A stretch of DNA of 64,000 nucleotides from Cupriavidus gilardii (GCF_013314895.1 NZ_JABTYE010000007.1:62001-126000); one strand, 5' to 3'; positions 9,101 through 17,832 are shown, numbered from the stretch's first letter. The notes: generated by a model not told the origin, from the sequence alone. Numbers and translations are program-made.

Positions 9101-10125
9101 GCGCCGATCTCGTCCGTCACGGTGCCCCCGCAAGCCGCCGCCAGCGTACGCGCACGTTCGCGCCAGCGCATCAGCAGACCGTGGATCTGCTCGGCGTCGA
9201 GCCCGGCGGCATGGGCGCCGATATCGTCGACGCTGGCGACCACGACCACGGCATGGCGCGGTTCCGGTGCGCTGCTCGCCAGCGGCGTGGTCGGGCTGGG
9301 CGCGCTCGGCTCCGAAGCGGTGATCGACATCGTTTCGACCGGCGCGTCACGCACCGAAGGCGTAGACGCAGGCACAGGCGCCGACGGTGGGGAGGCAGCC
9401 GTCTGCCGCCGCGCACGCAGGATGGCCTGATGCAGCGCCTCGGTTTCCGCTTCGGGCGACACGCCCAGTTCGCGTTGCAGCGCCATGCGGCACAGACGGT
9501 ATTGCTTCAGCGCCAGCGCCTGCCGGCCCTGTCTGTCGTACAGCCGCATCAGCGCCCGGTGCACCGACTCCTGCAGGGCATCGAGCGTCAGCAGCCGCGT
9601 GGCGCAGGCGACCGCACGGTCCAGCTCCCCAGCCTGCTCGTGCCAATCGAGCAGCCGTGCCAGCGCTCGCAGCGCCAGGCCGCGCAACCGTTCGCGCTCG
9701 ACCGCCAGCCATTGATCGAAGGCTGGCGCGGCGGCATCGAAGCCCTCGAGCAGATCGCCGCGATACAGCGCTACCGCGGCCTCCAGCGCGTCCGGGGTGG
9801 CGGCGCGCAGATGATCCTCGAAGGCCACCACGTCGACCGCGACGCCGCACAGCGCGACCCTGTCCGCATCGGCCAGCACCACCGGATAGCCCTCCACCGC
9901 GCGGCGCACCGCGCTGAGCGCCTGGCGCAGGCTGGTGCGGGCCTGTTCGGCATGGCTGTCGGGCCAGAGCAGCGCCGCCAGCTTGTCGCGCGGCTGAGGC
10001 CTCCCGTCGGCAAGCGCAAGATAGGCCAGCGCCGCGCGTGCCTTGCGCGCGGAGAGTGGGATGGGAGTGCCGTCCGGCGAACTCAGCGTGAAGCCGCCGA
10101 ACAGCTCGAGACGGACCGCCGCCAT
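6145..10125 (-). CDS. BTAD-type transcriptional activator with cyclase-like, AAA-ATPase and TPR domains
   Basis: The 1326-residue protein is a multidomain regulator. Residues 1-95 form an OmpR/SARP-like winged helix. Residues 97-240 form the bacterial transcriptional activator (BTAD) helical domain. A proline-rich linker follows. Residues 290-475 resemble a class III nucleotide cyclase, but the second metal-binding Asp of the GD motif is replaced (IGARLTVVFG), so catalysis is doubtful. An AAA/STAND ATPase begins near residue 490 with Walker A GEAGIGKS (521-528) and a Walker B of the form LLIVVEDVHW. The C-terminal half is TPR-like. STAND proteins typically couple ligand sensing to ATP-dependent oligomerisation. 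The gene is divergent from a TTC38-like TPR gene, a likely target. AAGGA precedes the ATG. Confidence 0.85.
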   Translation of the reverse strand: MAAVRLELFGGFTLSSPDGTPIPLSARKARAALAYLALADGRPQPRDKLAALLWPDSHAEQARTSLRQALSAVRRAVEGYPVVLADADRVALCGVAVDVVAFEDHLRAATPDALEAAVALYRGDLLEGFDAAAPAFDQWLAVERERLRGLALRALARLLDWHEQAGELDRAVACATRLLTLDALQESVHRALMRLYDRQGRQALALKQYRLCRMALQRELGVSPEAETEALHQAILRARRQTAASPPSAPVPASTPSVRDAPVETMSITASEPSAPSPTTPLASSAPEPRHAVVVVASVDDIGAHAAGLDAEQIHGLLMRWRERARTLAAACGGTVTDEIGARLTVVFGVPVAHGNDAERAMHVAVGLHDSVRGLCQQCAPPPAVRVGVASGQVLFAAGPLTATATTVAAAATVGSGMTLTGPPVNVAARVMEHAEAGETVVSNRVFLALPGRLEVEHLTDMSMPGIAEPIPLWRVRRFLDPAETAPQHAFVGRQAELVQLAGVTGDCLRSAQGRVVVIRGEAGIGKSRLADRFVALAREHGMEALRALVLDFGVSTSGDPLRVLVRGLFGIEAGAGVDARAAVIAEAVASGRVDDDDVPFAFDLLDVPQPEAQAAALAAMDAGARQRGVQRFLLTQVARRSTLKPLLIVVEDVHWAERALLDCLARLAAATRTCRLVLAMTVRPEQDTLDSAWRAAAGSASLTTIDLGPLNDAEARELAMRYRHVDEQLADSCIRRADGNPLFLDQLLRNADPGTDADALPGTLQSIVLARMDRLPESHRQALQAAAVLGQRFSPAALRQLLGTADDPCDALVRQAMLRPEGEDYLFMHALIHQAVYASLLKSRRLALHRRAADWYRSRDLTLHAEHLDAASDADAPAAYEAAARHEASHFRNERALRLVERALQIVGDGARKQSLACLRGELTLNLGQPAEALKAFEHAVALADDHSQRAHAWFGVASALRLLDRYERALIALQHAERGAAAVGDADMLAQIESLRGNIHFPMGDLDACLAAHQRALQHAGTAGSALGEARALGGLGDAYYQQGRMVTARVHFVRCVELARARGFVRIEGANLPMVGAVDIFCLALSSAVARCEEALRIARRIGDARIELLAYDVMASTEQLTGEWPKSQAHAERALALSRRLGARRFEAELAGRRALAIGNQGHPEAAEQLLDEALALSRDTGMRYSGPMILGFLARTTRDPDKQRRALVQGEAILAQSCVSHCHLDLYEAAIEVSLRNGRWDEADRYADALQAYTRQEPFPWAQFQIRRARALAALGRSRRRVAETRLQAELMALRKEAAGAGMLAALAGIEAALRQVGALH

Positions 10126-10437
10126 CGCTTGGTGTCCTTGCGGTTGCCGATGTCTGAGGCACGCGCGGCGGCATCGGCTTGCGAAGCTGCCCTGAAAGCT
10201 CTTTTATAGGCCACGGATTGACGCAGCGCGGTACTGCTGCCGCAGAACTTTCACGCTTCTTTCACGGCGGCGTGCACGGCCATATCACGCCGGCCCCCTA
10301 CTCTCGCCACTGCCCCGCTTCGAAGATTCTCCAATGGCGAGGCCAGCCGCGACGCCCGCCGGCCGCATGATGCGGCGCAGACAGCGACAAGACCACCGGG
10401 CTGCTGGATTTGCGCATTAGAAACAAGGATGACTTCC
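10126..10437. promoter_or_regulatory. Divergent intergenic region, possible promoter
   Basis: This 312-bp gap separates the BTAD regulator from the TTC38-like gene. A weak plus-strand promoter candidate, TTGCGA (10179-10184), 17 bases, TTTTAT (10202-10207), can be read. It is a likely binding region for the BTAD regulator, but I see no clear operator. Confidence 0.35.
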
Positions 10438-11811
10438 ATGGCACACACCGATTCCCGGCACCTGCAGGTTTCGTCGGGCAATAGCCGTTCGATGGAGCGC
10501 TTCGAATCCGCCCTCGAACTGTTGCAGGGCTACTACGGCGATCCGCTGACGATGATCGACGAGACCCTGGCAGAAGACCCCGAGTTCGTGATGGGGCACG
10601 CACTACGCGCGGGACTGCTGATCACCGCGGGCGATGGCACGGTGGCGCCGCTGCTGCGCCAGACCGTCGAGGCGGCCGAGGCGCTGCACGGCATCGCCAA
10701 CGAGCGCGAGCGCCGGCACATCGCCGCCGCCCGCGCCTGGCTCGACGGCGAATTCGCCCGCGCGAACCAAATGTATGGCGACATCGTGATCGATTACCCG
10801 CGCGATGCGCTGGCGTTGCAGGTCGCGCATATCACCGACTTCCTGCTCGGCCAGTCGAGCATGCTGCGCGATCGCATCGCGCAGGTGCTGCCGAACTGGA
10901 ACGCGCGTGTGCCGGGCTTCAGCCATGTGCTGGGCATGCATGCCTTTGGCCTGGAGGAGACCCATCTGTACGAACAGGCCGAGGAACGCGGGCGCTTCGC
11001 GCTGGAGCTCGATCCGCGCGATCCGTGGGCAATCCATGCGGTCGCGCACGTGATGGAGATGCAGGGCCGGCCGGACCAGGGCATCGGCTGGCTGCAGTCG
11101 CGCACCGAGGATTGGGCCACCGACAACATGATGGCCGTCCACAACTGGTGGCATCTGGCGCTGTTCCACCTCGAGCTCGGCCATGCCGACCAGGTGCTGG
11201 CGCTGTACGACGAGCGCATCCGCGCCACGCGTTCCGCGGTGGCGCTCGACGTGGTCGACGCCACCGCGATGCTGTGGCGGCTGCAGCTGCGCGGTATCGA
11301 CGTGGGGGCGCGCTGGGCCGAACTGGCCGATACCTGCGAGGCGCGCGGCGCGGAAGGGACGTACGCCTTCAACGACGTGCACGCGGGCATCGCCTTCCTC
11401 GGCGACGACCGCCCGGCGTCTTTCACCCGGCTGATGGCGAACATGCGGCGGGCGGCGGCAGGATCGGGCACCAACGCGGCGATGACGCGCGAGGTCGGCC
11501 TGCCTGTGATCGAGGCGCTGTACGCCTTCGAGGCCTGCGACTACGACCATGCGATCGAACTGCTGATGCCGGTCCGGCTGATCGCGCATCGCTTCGGCGG
11601 CAGCCACGCGCAGCGCGACATCCTGAACCTGACGCTGATCGAGGCGGCATTGCGCGGTGGCAGGGCCAACCTGGCGTGCGCGCTGGCCGCCGAGCGGATG
11701 GAGCTCAAGCCGATGACGCCGAGCCTGAGCGCCCTGGTGCAGCGGGCTTCCAGCCTCTATCGGGAGAGCGCCGACGCGCACGCCGGCCGGTCCGCCGCGC
11801 GGGCAGCCTGA
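10438..11811 (+). CDS. TTC38-like tetratricopeptide repeat protein
   Basis: This 457-residue soluble protein has the layout of the TTC38 (tetratricopeptide repeat 38) family, whose members are about 460 residues. Family-like stretches are FVMGHALRAGLL, VLGMHAFGLEET, DPWAIHAVAHVMEMQGR and HNWWHLALFHLELG. The helical repeats span almost the whole chain. The function of the family is unknown. AAGGA at 10425-10429 is spaced 8 bases from the ATG at 10438, which I prefer over the in-frame ATG at 10429. The gene is divergent from the large BTAD regulator that probably controls it. A hairpin region with a T-run follows. Confidence 0.75.
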   Translation: MAHTDSRHLQVSSGNSRSMERFESALELLQGYYGDPLTMIDETLAEDPEFVMGHALRAGLLITAGDGTVAPLLRQTVEAAEALHGIANERERRHIAAARAWLDGEFARANQMYGDIVIDYPRDALALQVAHITDFLLGQSSMLRDRIAQVLPNWNARVPGFSHVLGMHAFGLEETHLYEQAEERGRFALELDPRDPWAIHAVAHVMEMQGRPDQGIGWLQSRTEDWATDNMMAVHNWWHLALFHLELGHADQVLALYDERIRATRSAVALDVVDATAMLWRLQLRGIDVGARWAELADTCEARGAEGTYAFNDVHAGIAFLGDDRPASFTRLMANMRRAAAGSGTNAAMTREVGLPVIEALYAFEACDYDHAIELLMPVRLIAHRFGGSHAQRDILNLTLIEAALRGGRANLACALAAERMELKPMTPSLSALVQRASSLYRESADAHAGRSAARAA

Positions 11812-11834
11812 CGGTCGACAGGGGCCATCGCTTC

Positions 11835-11898
11835 CTTGCCGGCGCGGTCGATGCGCCGGCAAGCCGCCGCAGGCGGTCTCGTGCCGCCCGCGGTTTTT
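11835..11898 (+). terminator. Hairpin cluster and T-run after the TTC38-like gene
   Basis: A perfect 11-bp stem (11835-11845 with 11853-11863, 7-base loop) is followed by a second small stem (GGCGG with CCGCC) and a run of six T at about 11893-11898. Transcription probably stops here before the histidine kinase gene. Confidence 0.55.
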
Positions 11899-11957
11899 TC
11901 TCGCCCCACCTTCCCGCTGGCGGTATCCTTTGCGTCATCCCAGCTCCGGAGCGCAAC

Positions 11958-13565
11958 ATGAATTACCCCAGCGAACCGGCGCCCGGTACGGAATCTTCAG
12001 CCGACGTGGACAATGCGCCCAAGCAGCTGGAAGCCAAATACCGGGCCCTGGTCGAAGCCATTCAGGACTACGCGATCTTCACGCTCGACGTGTCCGGCAA
12101 TATCACCAGCTGGAATCGCGGCGTGGCGAAAATCAAGGGCTACGCCGCCCACGAGATCATCGGCAAGCATTTCTCGGTCTTCTATACGCCCGATGCCGTG
12201 GCGCGGGGGTGGCCGCAATACGAGCTCGGCCGGGCTGCGCAGGATGGCCGTTTCGAAGACGAAGGCTGGCGCGTGCGCAAGGACGGCACGCTGTTCTGGG
12301 CCAACGTCATCATCACGGCGATGTTCGACGAGCAGAACGTGCTGCAGGGCTTCGCCAAGGTCACGCGCGACATGACCGAACGCAAGCGGCTGGAAGAACT
12401 GGAGCAGTCCAGCCGCCGCATGAGCGAGTTCCTCGCGACGCTGTCGCACGAACTGCGCAATCCGCTCGCGCCGATGCGCAATGCGGTCAATCTGATGCGG
12501 CTGGAGACGCTGGGCTCGGGCGACCAGCGGGCGCCGCGCGACAGCGCGACGCTGCGCCAGTGCCAGAGCGTGCTGGACCGGCAGCTGTCCCATATGACGC
12601 GCCTGGTCGACGATCTGCTCGACATGGGCCGCATCACCTCGGGCAAGGTCGAGCTGCAATACAGCCGGGTGGAGCTCGGCGACATCGTCTCGCGCGCGGC
12701 GGAGGCCGCCAAGCCGGCGCTGGAGCGTCGGCGGCAGCGGCTCGATGTGCAGGTGCCCAGCTCGATCGCGATGCGGGCCGATCCGATCCGTCTGATCCAG
12801 GTGCTGCAGAACCTGTTGCTGAACGCCTCGAAGTTTTCTCCGCCGGGCGGCCGCATTGCGATCGAATGCGACCGGCAGTATCAGGCGGTGGAGCTGCGCG
12901 TCATTGACGAGGGCATCGGCATTCCGGCCAGCGAGATCGAGACCATCTTCGACCTGTTCGTCCAGCACAAGCACGGCAAGGTGTCCGACGATGGAGGCCT
13001 GGGCATCGGCCTGTCGCTGTGCCGGTCGCTGGTGGAACTGCATGGCGGCTCGATCCGCGCCAGCAGCCCGGGCGAAGGCATGGGCGCCACATTTACGATC
13101 CGGCTGCCGCTTGGTCTGGATGCCGCGGACGAGAAGCGCGACGCAGCGGTACCCGCGCCGGCCGGCGCGCTGCGGGTGATGGTGGTCGACGACAATCGCG
13201 ATTCGGCCGACAGCCTCGGCATGCTGCTGCAGGCGATGGGGCATGACGTGCATATCGCCTACGACGCCGAGGGTGCCATCGAGATCGCCGACAGCTTTGT
13301 GCCGCAGCTGGCGCTGATCGATATCGCGATGCCGGTGGTCGATGGCTTCGCGCTGCTGCGCGGATTGAAGAGCATGTCCGGCTGGGCCGGCACCGTGTTC
13401 GCCGCGATGACGGGTTTCGGTCAGCCAAGCGACCGGGCCGAGACCAGGGCCGCGGGCTTTCACTTCCATATCGTCAAGCCGGTGGAACTGCCGAAGCTGC
13501 AGATGCTGCTGGCCATGGTCGAGCAAGGCGCCGTCTCCGGCGCCAATCCCTCTACCTCGGCATAA
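11958..13565 (+). CDS. PAS-domain hybrid sensor histidine kinase
   Basis: This 535-residue cytoplasmic protein combines three modules. A PAS sensor lies at about residues 25-145 (ends with a PAC-like TRDMTERKRLEE). A HisKA/HATPase core spans about 150-390; the phospho-acceptor His lies in SHELRNPL, and the nucleotide-binding boxes DEGIGIP and GLGIGLSLCR are intact. A C-terminal receiver domain spans about 410-520, with its Asp in LIDIAMP and the conserved Lys in HIVKPVEL. There is no transmembrane segment, so it senses an internal signal, perhaps redox state or a ligand bound by PAS. GGAG is spaced 6 bases from the ATG at 11958. No partner response regulator is adjacent. A strong terminator follows. 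Confidence 0.92.
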   Translation: MNYPSEPAPGTESSADVDNAPKQLEAKYRALVEAIQDYAIFTLDVSGNITSWNRGVAKIKGYAAHEIIGKHFSVFYTPDAVARGWPQYELGRAAQDGRFEDEGWRVRKDGTLFWANVIITAMFDEQNVLQGFAKVTRDMTERKRLEELEQSSRRMSEFLATLSHELRNPLAPMRNAVNLMRLETLGSGDQRAPRDSATLRQCQSVLDRQLSHMTRLVDDLLDMGRITSGKVELQYSRVELGDIVSRAAEAAKPALERRRQRLDVQVPSSIAMRADPIRLIQVLQNLLLNASKFSPPGGRIAIECDRQYQAVELRVIDEGIGIPASEIETIFDLFVQHKHGKVSDDGGLGIGLSLCRSLVELHGGSIRASSPGEGMGATFTIRLPLGLDAADEKRDAAVPAPAGALRVMVVDDNRDSADSLGMLLQAMGHDVHIAYDAEGAIEIADSFVPQLALIDIAMPVVDGFALLRGLKSMSGWAGTVFAAMTGFGQPSDRAETRAAGFHFHIVKPVELPKLQMLLAMVEQGAVSGANPSTSA

Positions 13566-13578
13566 CGCCGTCCAGAGG

Positions 13579-13630
13579 GCGGCGGGCGGCCGCAGCAAGG
13601 CCGCCCGCCGCTGTCTGCCTTCCTTTCTCT
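13579..13630 (+). terminator. Strong hairpin terminator after the hybrid kinase
   Basis: A perfect 13-bp GC-rich stem (13579-13591 with 13599-13611, loop gcagcaa) is followed by a pyrimidine-rich tail. It begins 13 bases after the kinase stop codon. Confidence 0.65.
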
Positions 13631-13758
13631 CCCCCTTCGCCTTCCCCGTTCCCCGACGTGTCCGCTGGACGCCGCCTGCCTACCGGCTGGCCGGCGCGTC
13701 GGGCTTCGCCGATCGCGGTCGGTGTCTCGGCGTAAACCCGAAACCGGGCACAAATCGC

Positions 13759-13786
13759 TTGACCGCTTAATTCACGAATATAAACT
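13759..13786 (+). promoter_or_regulatory. Candidate promoter of the cupin-Bug-acyl-CoA operon
   Basis: TTGACC (13759-13764), a 16-base spacer and TAAACT (13781-13786) lie in an AT-rich patch just before the cupin gene. A small inverted repeat, ATTCA-N6-TGAAT (13790-13805), lies right after it and could be an operator. Confidence 0.4.
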
Positions 13787-13828
13787 GTCATTCATCATTC
13801 TGAATTTCACCGTCATCCCGAGGCTACC

Positions 13829-14218
13829 TTGTCAGACCGCCCGACCTATTTCGTATCGCTGGACGACGTGCCCGGCTATCACCCCGCCAACCACGTCGGC
13901 ACCCTGAACCGCCGGCTGATCGGCCCGGAAACGGTCGGCGCGCGTCATCTGGAGGTGGTGCACGGCACCATCGAGAAGGGCAAGGGCGCGCTGCCGCACG
14001 CGCATCCGGGCATCGAGCAGGTCTGCTACATGCTCGAGGGCCGCGCCCTGGCGGAAGTCGGCGGACAGCAGCGCGAACTCGGTCCGGGCGACTGCTGCTT
14101 CTTTCCCGCCGACCAGATGCATGTATTCACGGTGGTCAGCGACGAACCGGTCAAGGTACTGGTCATCTATTCGCCGCCGTACGAGGAATCGCCGGAGCGC
14201 GTGGTGCGGCCCGACTGA
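13829..14218 (+). CDS. Cupin-domain protein
   Basis: The 129-residue product is a single cupin barrel of the Cupin_2 type. The two cupin motifs can be seen: an H-x-H in LPHAHPGIEQVCYMLEG, and PGDCCFFPADQMHVFTVV with its His. Such small cupins bind a metal or a small ligand and often serve as isomerases, dioxygenases or sensors in catabolic operons. The start is a TTG at 13829 preceded by GAGG at a spacing of 5. It leads an operon with a Bug receptor, an acyl-CoA dehydrogenase, a CoA transferase and an IclR regulator. The substrate is unknown. Confidence 0.8.
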   Translation: MSDRPTYFVSLDDVPGYHPANHVGTLNRRLIGPETVGARHLEVVHGTIEKGKGALPHAHPGIEQVCYMLEGRALAEVGGQQRELGPGDCCFFPADQMHVFTVVSDEPVKVLVIYSPPYEESPERVVRPD

Positions 14219-14278
14219 GCCGCGCCAACCCTGAGCCCGCGCCAGTCGGGCCATCCCACCAAAACGAGGAGACAAACC

Positions 14279-15274
14279 ATGAACATGCTGACCAGGCAGG
14301 GCTTGGGCCGACTATTGGGCGGCACTGCGGCGGCCTTGGGACTGACGCTGACATTGGCCGCGCCCGCAGCGCTTGCCGACACGTATCCCTCCAGGCCCAT
14401 CAGGCTGGTTGTGCCGTTCGCCGCCGGCAGCGGCACCGATGCCGTCGCGCGCCTGACGGCGAAATACCTCGGCGAATCGCTGGGCCAGTCGGTGCTGGTC
14501 GAAAACAAGCCGGGGGCCAACGGCACCATCGCGGCCGAATACGTGGCCAAGGCCGCGCCGGACGGCTACACGCTGTTCATGACGACCAACACCACGCATT
14601 CGGCCAATCCGTCGCTGATGAAGCAGCTGCGCTACGACCCGGTCAAGGACTTCACTCCGGTCGCGCGCATGGGCAACCTGCCGTTCATGCTGGTCGTCAG
14701 CCCCTCGCTGCCGGTCAAGACGCTGCCGGAGTTCATCGCCTACGCGAAGTCGCATCCGGGTCTGTCCTATGGCAGCGGCAACAGCACCGGCATCGTCGCC
14801 GGCGCGACGCTGGCGCGCATGGCGGGCCTCAATATGCTGCACGTCCCCTACAAGAGCACGCCGCCGGCAATGACCGACGTGATCGGCGGCCAGATCCAGC
14901 TGATGTTCGTCGATTTCGCTGCCGGCATCGCCAACGTCAAGGCCGGCAAGCTGCGCGCGCTCGGCGTGACCACGGCGCAGCGCAGCGAACTGCTGCCCGA
15001 CGTGCCGCCGCTGGCCAGCGTGCCGGAGCTCAAGGGCTTCGATATCACGTCGTGGAACGGCGTGTTTGCGCCGGCCGGCACGCCCGCGCCCGTGGTCGAG
15101 CGGCTCAATCGCGAACTGGTGGCGATCGTCTCCAACAAGCAGCACGCCGCGCAGTACTACGCCTTCGGCTTCGAGCCCTTCGGCAGTACGCCGGCCGAAC
15201 TCGGCAACTTCGTCACGGCGGAGCTGCGCAAATGGTCGAAGCTGGTCAAGGACGCGGGCATCCAGCCCGAATGA
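14279..15274 (+). CDS. Bug/TctC family periplasmic solute receptor
   Basis: This 331-residue protein belongs to the Bug (TctC) family of tripartite tricarboxylate transporter receptors. An N-terminal signal peptide (about 1-34, hydrophobic core followed by AAPAALA) exports it to the periplasm. The mature part opens with the family signature YPSRPIRLVVPFAAGSGTD and contains VENKPGANG and ALGVTTAQRSELLPDVPP. Family members bind carboxylates and acid metabolites. No TctA/TctB membrane subunits are in the window, so it must share a transporter encoded elsewhere or act as a sensor. The start has a GAGGAG-like site upstream. It is cotranscribed with acyl-CoA catabolism genes, which suggests an organic acid ligand. 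Confidence 0.93.
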   Translation: MNMLTRQGLGRLLGGTAAALGLTLTLAAPAALADTYPSRPIRLVVPFAAGSGTDAVARLTAKYLGESLGQSVLVENKPGANGTIAAEYVAKAAPDGYTLFMTTNTTHSANPSLMKQLRYDPVKDFTPVARMGNLPFMLVVSPSLPVKTLPEFIAYAKSHPGLSYGSGNSTGIVAGATLARMAGLNMLHVPYKSTPPAMTDVIGGQIQLMFVDFAAGIANVKAGKLRALGVTTAQRSELLPDVPPLASVPELKGFDITSWNGVFAPAGTPAPVVERLNRELVAIVSNKQHAAQYYAFGFEPFGSTPAELGNFVTAELRKWSKLVKDAGIQPE

Positions 15275-15340
15275 CCGGCAGGCAGGCTCGGCCGAACGCC
15301 ACCGCATCTGCACACCACCCCGCAACACGAGGACAGCGAC

Positions 15341-16507
15341 GTGAATTTCGAACTCTCGGACCAGCAGACCGCCATTGTCGAAGCGGTACGTACGGTCTGC
15401 TCCCGCTTCGACATGGAATATTGGGACCGGCTCGACCGCGACCACACCTTCCCGCACGATTTCCACCAGGCGATGTGCGAGGGCGGATGGCTCGGCGTGG
15501 CGATGCCGGAAGCCCTGGGCGGCGCCGGCCTCGGCATCCTCGAAGCGGCGCTGGTGATGCAGGCGATCTCCGAGTCGGGTGCCGGCATGAGCGGCGCGTC
15601 GGCGGTCCATATGAACGTGTTCGGCCTGAATCCGGTCGTCGTGTTCGGCTCGCCCGAGCAGCAGGCGCGTTTTCTGCCGGCGCTGATCGCGGGCCGCGAG
15701 AAGGCGTGCTTTGCCGTCACCGAGCCCGATGCGGGGCTCGACACCACGCGGCTGAAGACGTTCGCGCGCAAGGTCGACGGCGGCTATCTGGTCAGCGGCC
15801 GCAAAATATGGATCTCGACCGCACAGGTTGCGGACCGCATGCTGCTGCTGGCGCGCACGCAGACGCTGGAATCGGTCGGCAAGCCGACCGAGGGCCTGTC
15901 GCTGTTCTACACCGCGCTGGACCGCAGCCGCATCGAGGTACGCGAGATCGACAAGATGGGCCGCGCCGCCGTCGACTCCAACATGCTGTTCATCGACGAG
16001 CTGTTCGTGCCGCAGGAAGACCTGATCGGCGAGGAAGGTCGAGGCTTCGAGTACATCCTGCACGGGCTGAATCCCGAGCGCATCCTGATCGCTGCCGAGG
16101 CAGTCGGCCTCGGCCGCGCGGCATTGGCGATCGCCACGCAATACGCGAAGGATCGCGTGGTGTTCGGCCGGCCCATCGGCGCCAACCAGGGCGTGCAGCA
16201 CCCGCTGGCGCAGGCGTGGATGCAGCTGGAAGCGGCGAATCTGATGGTGATGAAGGCGGCGGCGCGCTACGACGCGGGCCTGCCCTGCGGCGCCGAAGCC
16301 AACACGGCGAAATACCTGGCCGCCGAAGCGGGACACAACGCCTGCCAGACGGCGATCCTGACGCTCGGCGGCATGGGCTATTCGCGCGAGTACCGCGTCG
16401 AGCGCCTGCTGCGCGAATCGTATATCCCGCGCATCGCGCCGGTCAGCCCGCAGCTGATCCAGTGCTTCATCGCCGAGCGTGTGCTCGGTCTGCCGAAATC
16501 GTACTGA
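15341..16507 (+). CDS. Acyl-CoA dehydrogenase lacking the usual C-terminal catalytic Glu
   Basis: The 388-residue protein has the full acyl-CoA dehydrogenase fold: N-terminal helical domain (1-120), beta domain with FAVTEPDAGLDTT (about 125-235) and C-terminal helical domain with LTLGGMGYSREYRVERLLRE. It should use FAD and oxidise an acyl-CoA at C2-C3. In most family members the C-terminal end has I-x-EGT with the catalytic Glu; here the same place reads RIAPVSPQLIQ, so the base is missing or elsewhere. The start is GTG with GAGGA 8 bases upstream. It is followed by a CoA transferase that could activate the substrate. Confidence 0.88.
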   Translation: MNFELSDQQTAIVEAVRTVCSRFDMEYWDRLDRDHTFPHDFHQAMCEGGWLGVAMPEALGGAGLGILEAALVMQAISESGAGMSGASAVHMNVFGLNPVVVFGSPEQQARFLPALIAGREKACFAVTEPDAGLDTTRLKTFARKVDGGYLVSGRKIWISTAQVADRMLLLARTQTLESVGKPTEGLSLFYTALDRSRIEVREIDKMGRAAVDSNMLFIDELFVPQEDLIGEEGRGFEYILHGLNPERILIAAEAVGLGRAALAIATQYAKDRVVFGRPIGANQGVQHPLAQAWMQLEAANLMVMKAAARYDAGLPCGAEANTAKYLAAEAGHNACQTAILTLGGMGYSREYRVERLLRESYIPRIAPVSPQLIQCFIAERVLGLPKSY

Positions 16508-16527
16508 ACGCCGGAGGATTTCACGCG

Positions 16528-17739
16528 ATGGATCACGGCATGACCAATTCGCCATGGAACGCGCCTGAGACTGCCGCCACCGCCGCCACCGGTCCGCTGG
16601 CCGGCGTGCGCGTGGTCGACATGACCTCGGTCGGCATGGGGCCGTACGCCACGCAGATCCTGGGCGACATGGGCGCGCAGGTCATCAAGGTCGAATCGCC
16701 GGAAGGCGACGTCTTCCGCCATGCCGAGCCGACGCGTCATCCGACCATGGGTGCGGCCTTCCTGAACCTGAACCGCAACAAGCGCTTCGTCGTGCTGGAC
16801 CTGAAGCGCGCGGACGACCTGGCGGCGCTCAAGCGCCTGATCGCCGAGGCGGACGTGTTCGTCTCCAACGTTCGCCCCGCCTCGCTGCGCAAGCTCGGCC
16901 TGGACTACGCGTCGCTGCGCGAAGACCATCCGCGCCTGATTTATTGCGGCGCCTATGGCTATGCCGAGGACGGCCCGTACGCGGGGCAGCCGGCATTCGA
17001 CGACATCATCCAGGCGCGCAGCGGCCTGGCGCAGTTCCAGGGGGCCAACGGCGACCAGGGCCCGCGCTACGTCAACACGATCCTCGCCGACAAGGTCGCC
17101 GGCCTGACGGTCGCCTACGCGATTCCGATGGCGCTCTATGAACGGGAGCGCTCCGGCCAGGGCCAGGCGATCGAGGTGCCGATGTTCGAGACGCTGGTGT
17201 CCTTCCTCGCGGTAGAACAGCTGGCCGGCCGCACCTTCGTGCCGCCGCTGGGCGACGCCGGCTACGGGCGGGTGATGTCGCCCCACCGCAAACCCTACCG
17301 GACCGCAGACGGCTATCTGGCGCTGCTGCCGTACACCAGCGCACAGTGGGCCCGCTTCTTCGCGGTGGCAGGGCGCCCCGAGCTGGCGGCCGATCCGCGC
17401 TATGCCACGCCCGCGGGCCGCAGCGCCCATATCGACGCGTTGTACGAAACGCTGGCCGACATCGTGCTGACCAGGACCACGGCCGAATGGCTGGACCTGC
17501 TGCGCGATGCGGACATTCCGCACAGCGAGGTGCCCCGGTTCGACAGCGTGCTCGACGACCCGCACCTGCGCGCGACCGGCATGGTGTTCGAGTACGCGCA
17601 CCCAACCGAGGGCGAGCTGCGTGCGGTCGGCATCCCGACCCGCTTCTCGCGCACGCCCGGCAATTTCCGGCACTGGCCGGAGCCGCTGCCCAAGCGCGGC
17701 ATGGATGCCGCAGCGGATGCGGCAAACGATCCGGCCTAG
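16528..17739 (+). CDS. Class III (CaiB/BaiF) CoA transferase
   Basis: This 403-residue protein is a family III CoA transferase, which moves CoA between a donor acyl-CoA and a carboxylic acid. Visible family features are GVRVVDMTSVGMGPYATQIL near the N-terminus, VIKVESPEGD, LNRNKRFVVLDLK, and the catalytic Asp (about residue 158) in GQPAFDDIIQARSG. GGAGGA lies 9 bases before the ATG at 16528. It is 20 bases after the acyl-CoA dehydrogenase and probably activates the acid that this enzyme then oxidises. The acid itself cannot be named from the sequence. Confidence 0.92.
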   Translation: MDHGMTNSPWNAPETAATAATGPLAGVRVVDMTSVGMGPYATQILGDMGAQVIKVESPEGDVFRHAEPTRHPTMGAAFLNLNRNKRFVVLDLKRADDLAALKRLIAEADVFVSNVRPASLRKLGLDYASLREDHPRLIYCGAYGYAEDGPYAGQPAFDDIIQARSGLAQFQGANGDQGPRYVNTILADKVAGLTVAYAIPMALYERERSGQGQAIEVPMFETLVSFLAVEQLAGRTFVPPLGDAGYGRVMSPHRKPYRTADGYLALLPYTSAQWARFFAVAGRPELAADPRYATPAGRSAHIDALYETLADIVLTRTTAEWLDLLRDADIPHSEVPRFDSVLDDPHLRATGMVFEYAHPTEGELRAVGIPTRFSRTPGNFRHWPEPLPKRGMDAAADAANDPA

Positions 17740-17832
17740 CGTCGACACCCAGCGCGGCCCGGCCAGCCAAGGCCTTACACTGTCGGCCTTGCGCAGCAAG
17801 CCTCCGATCAACAGGCCGACAGGAACAAGCAG

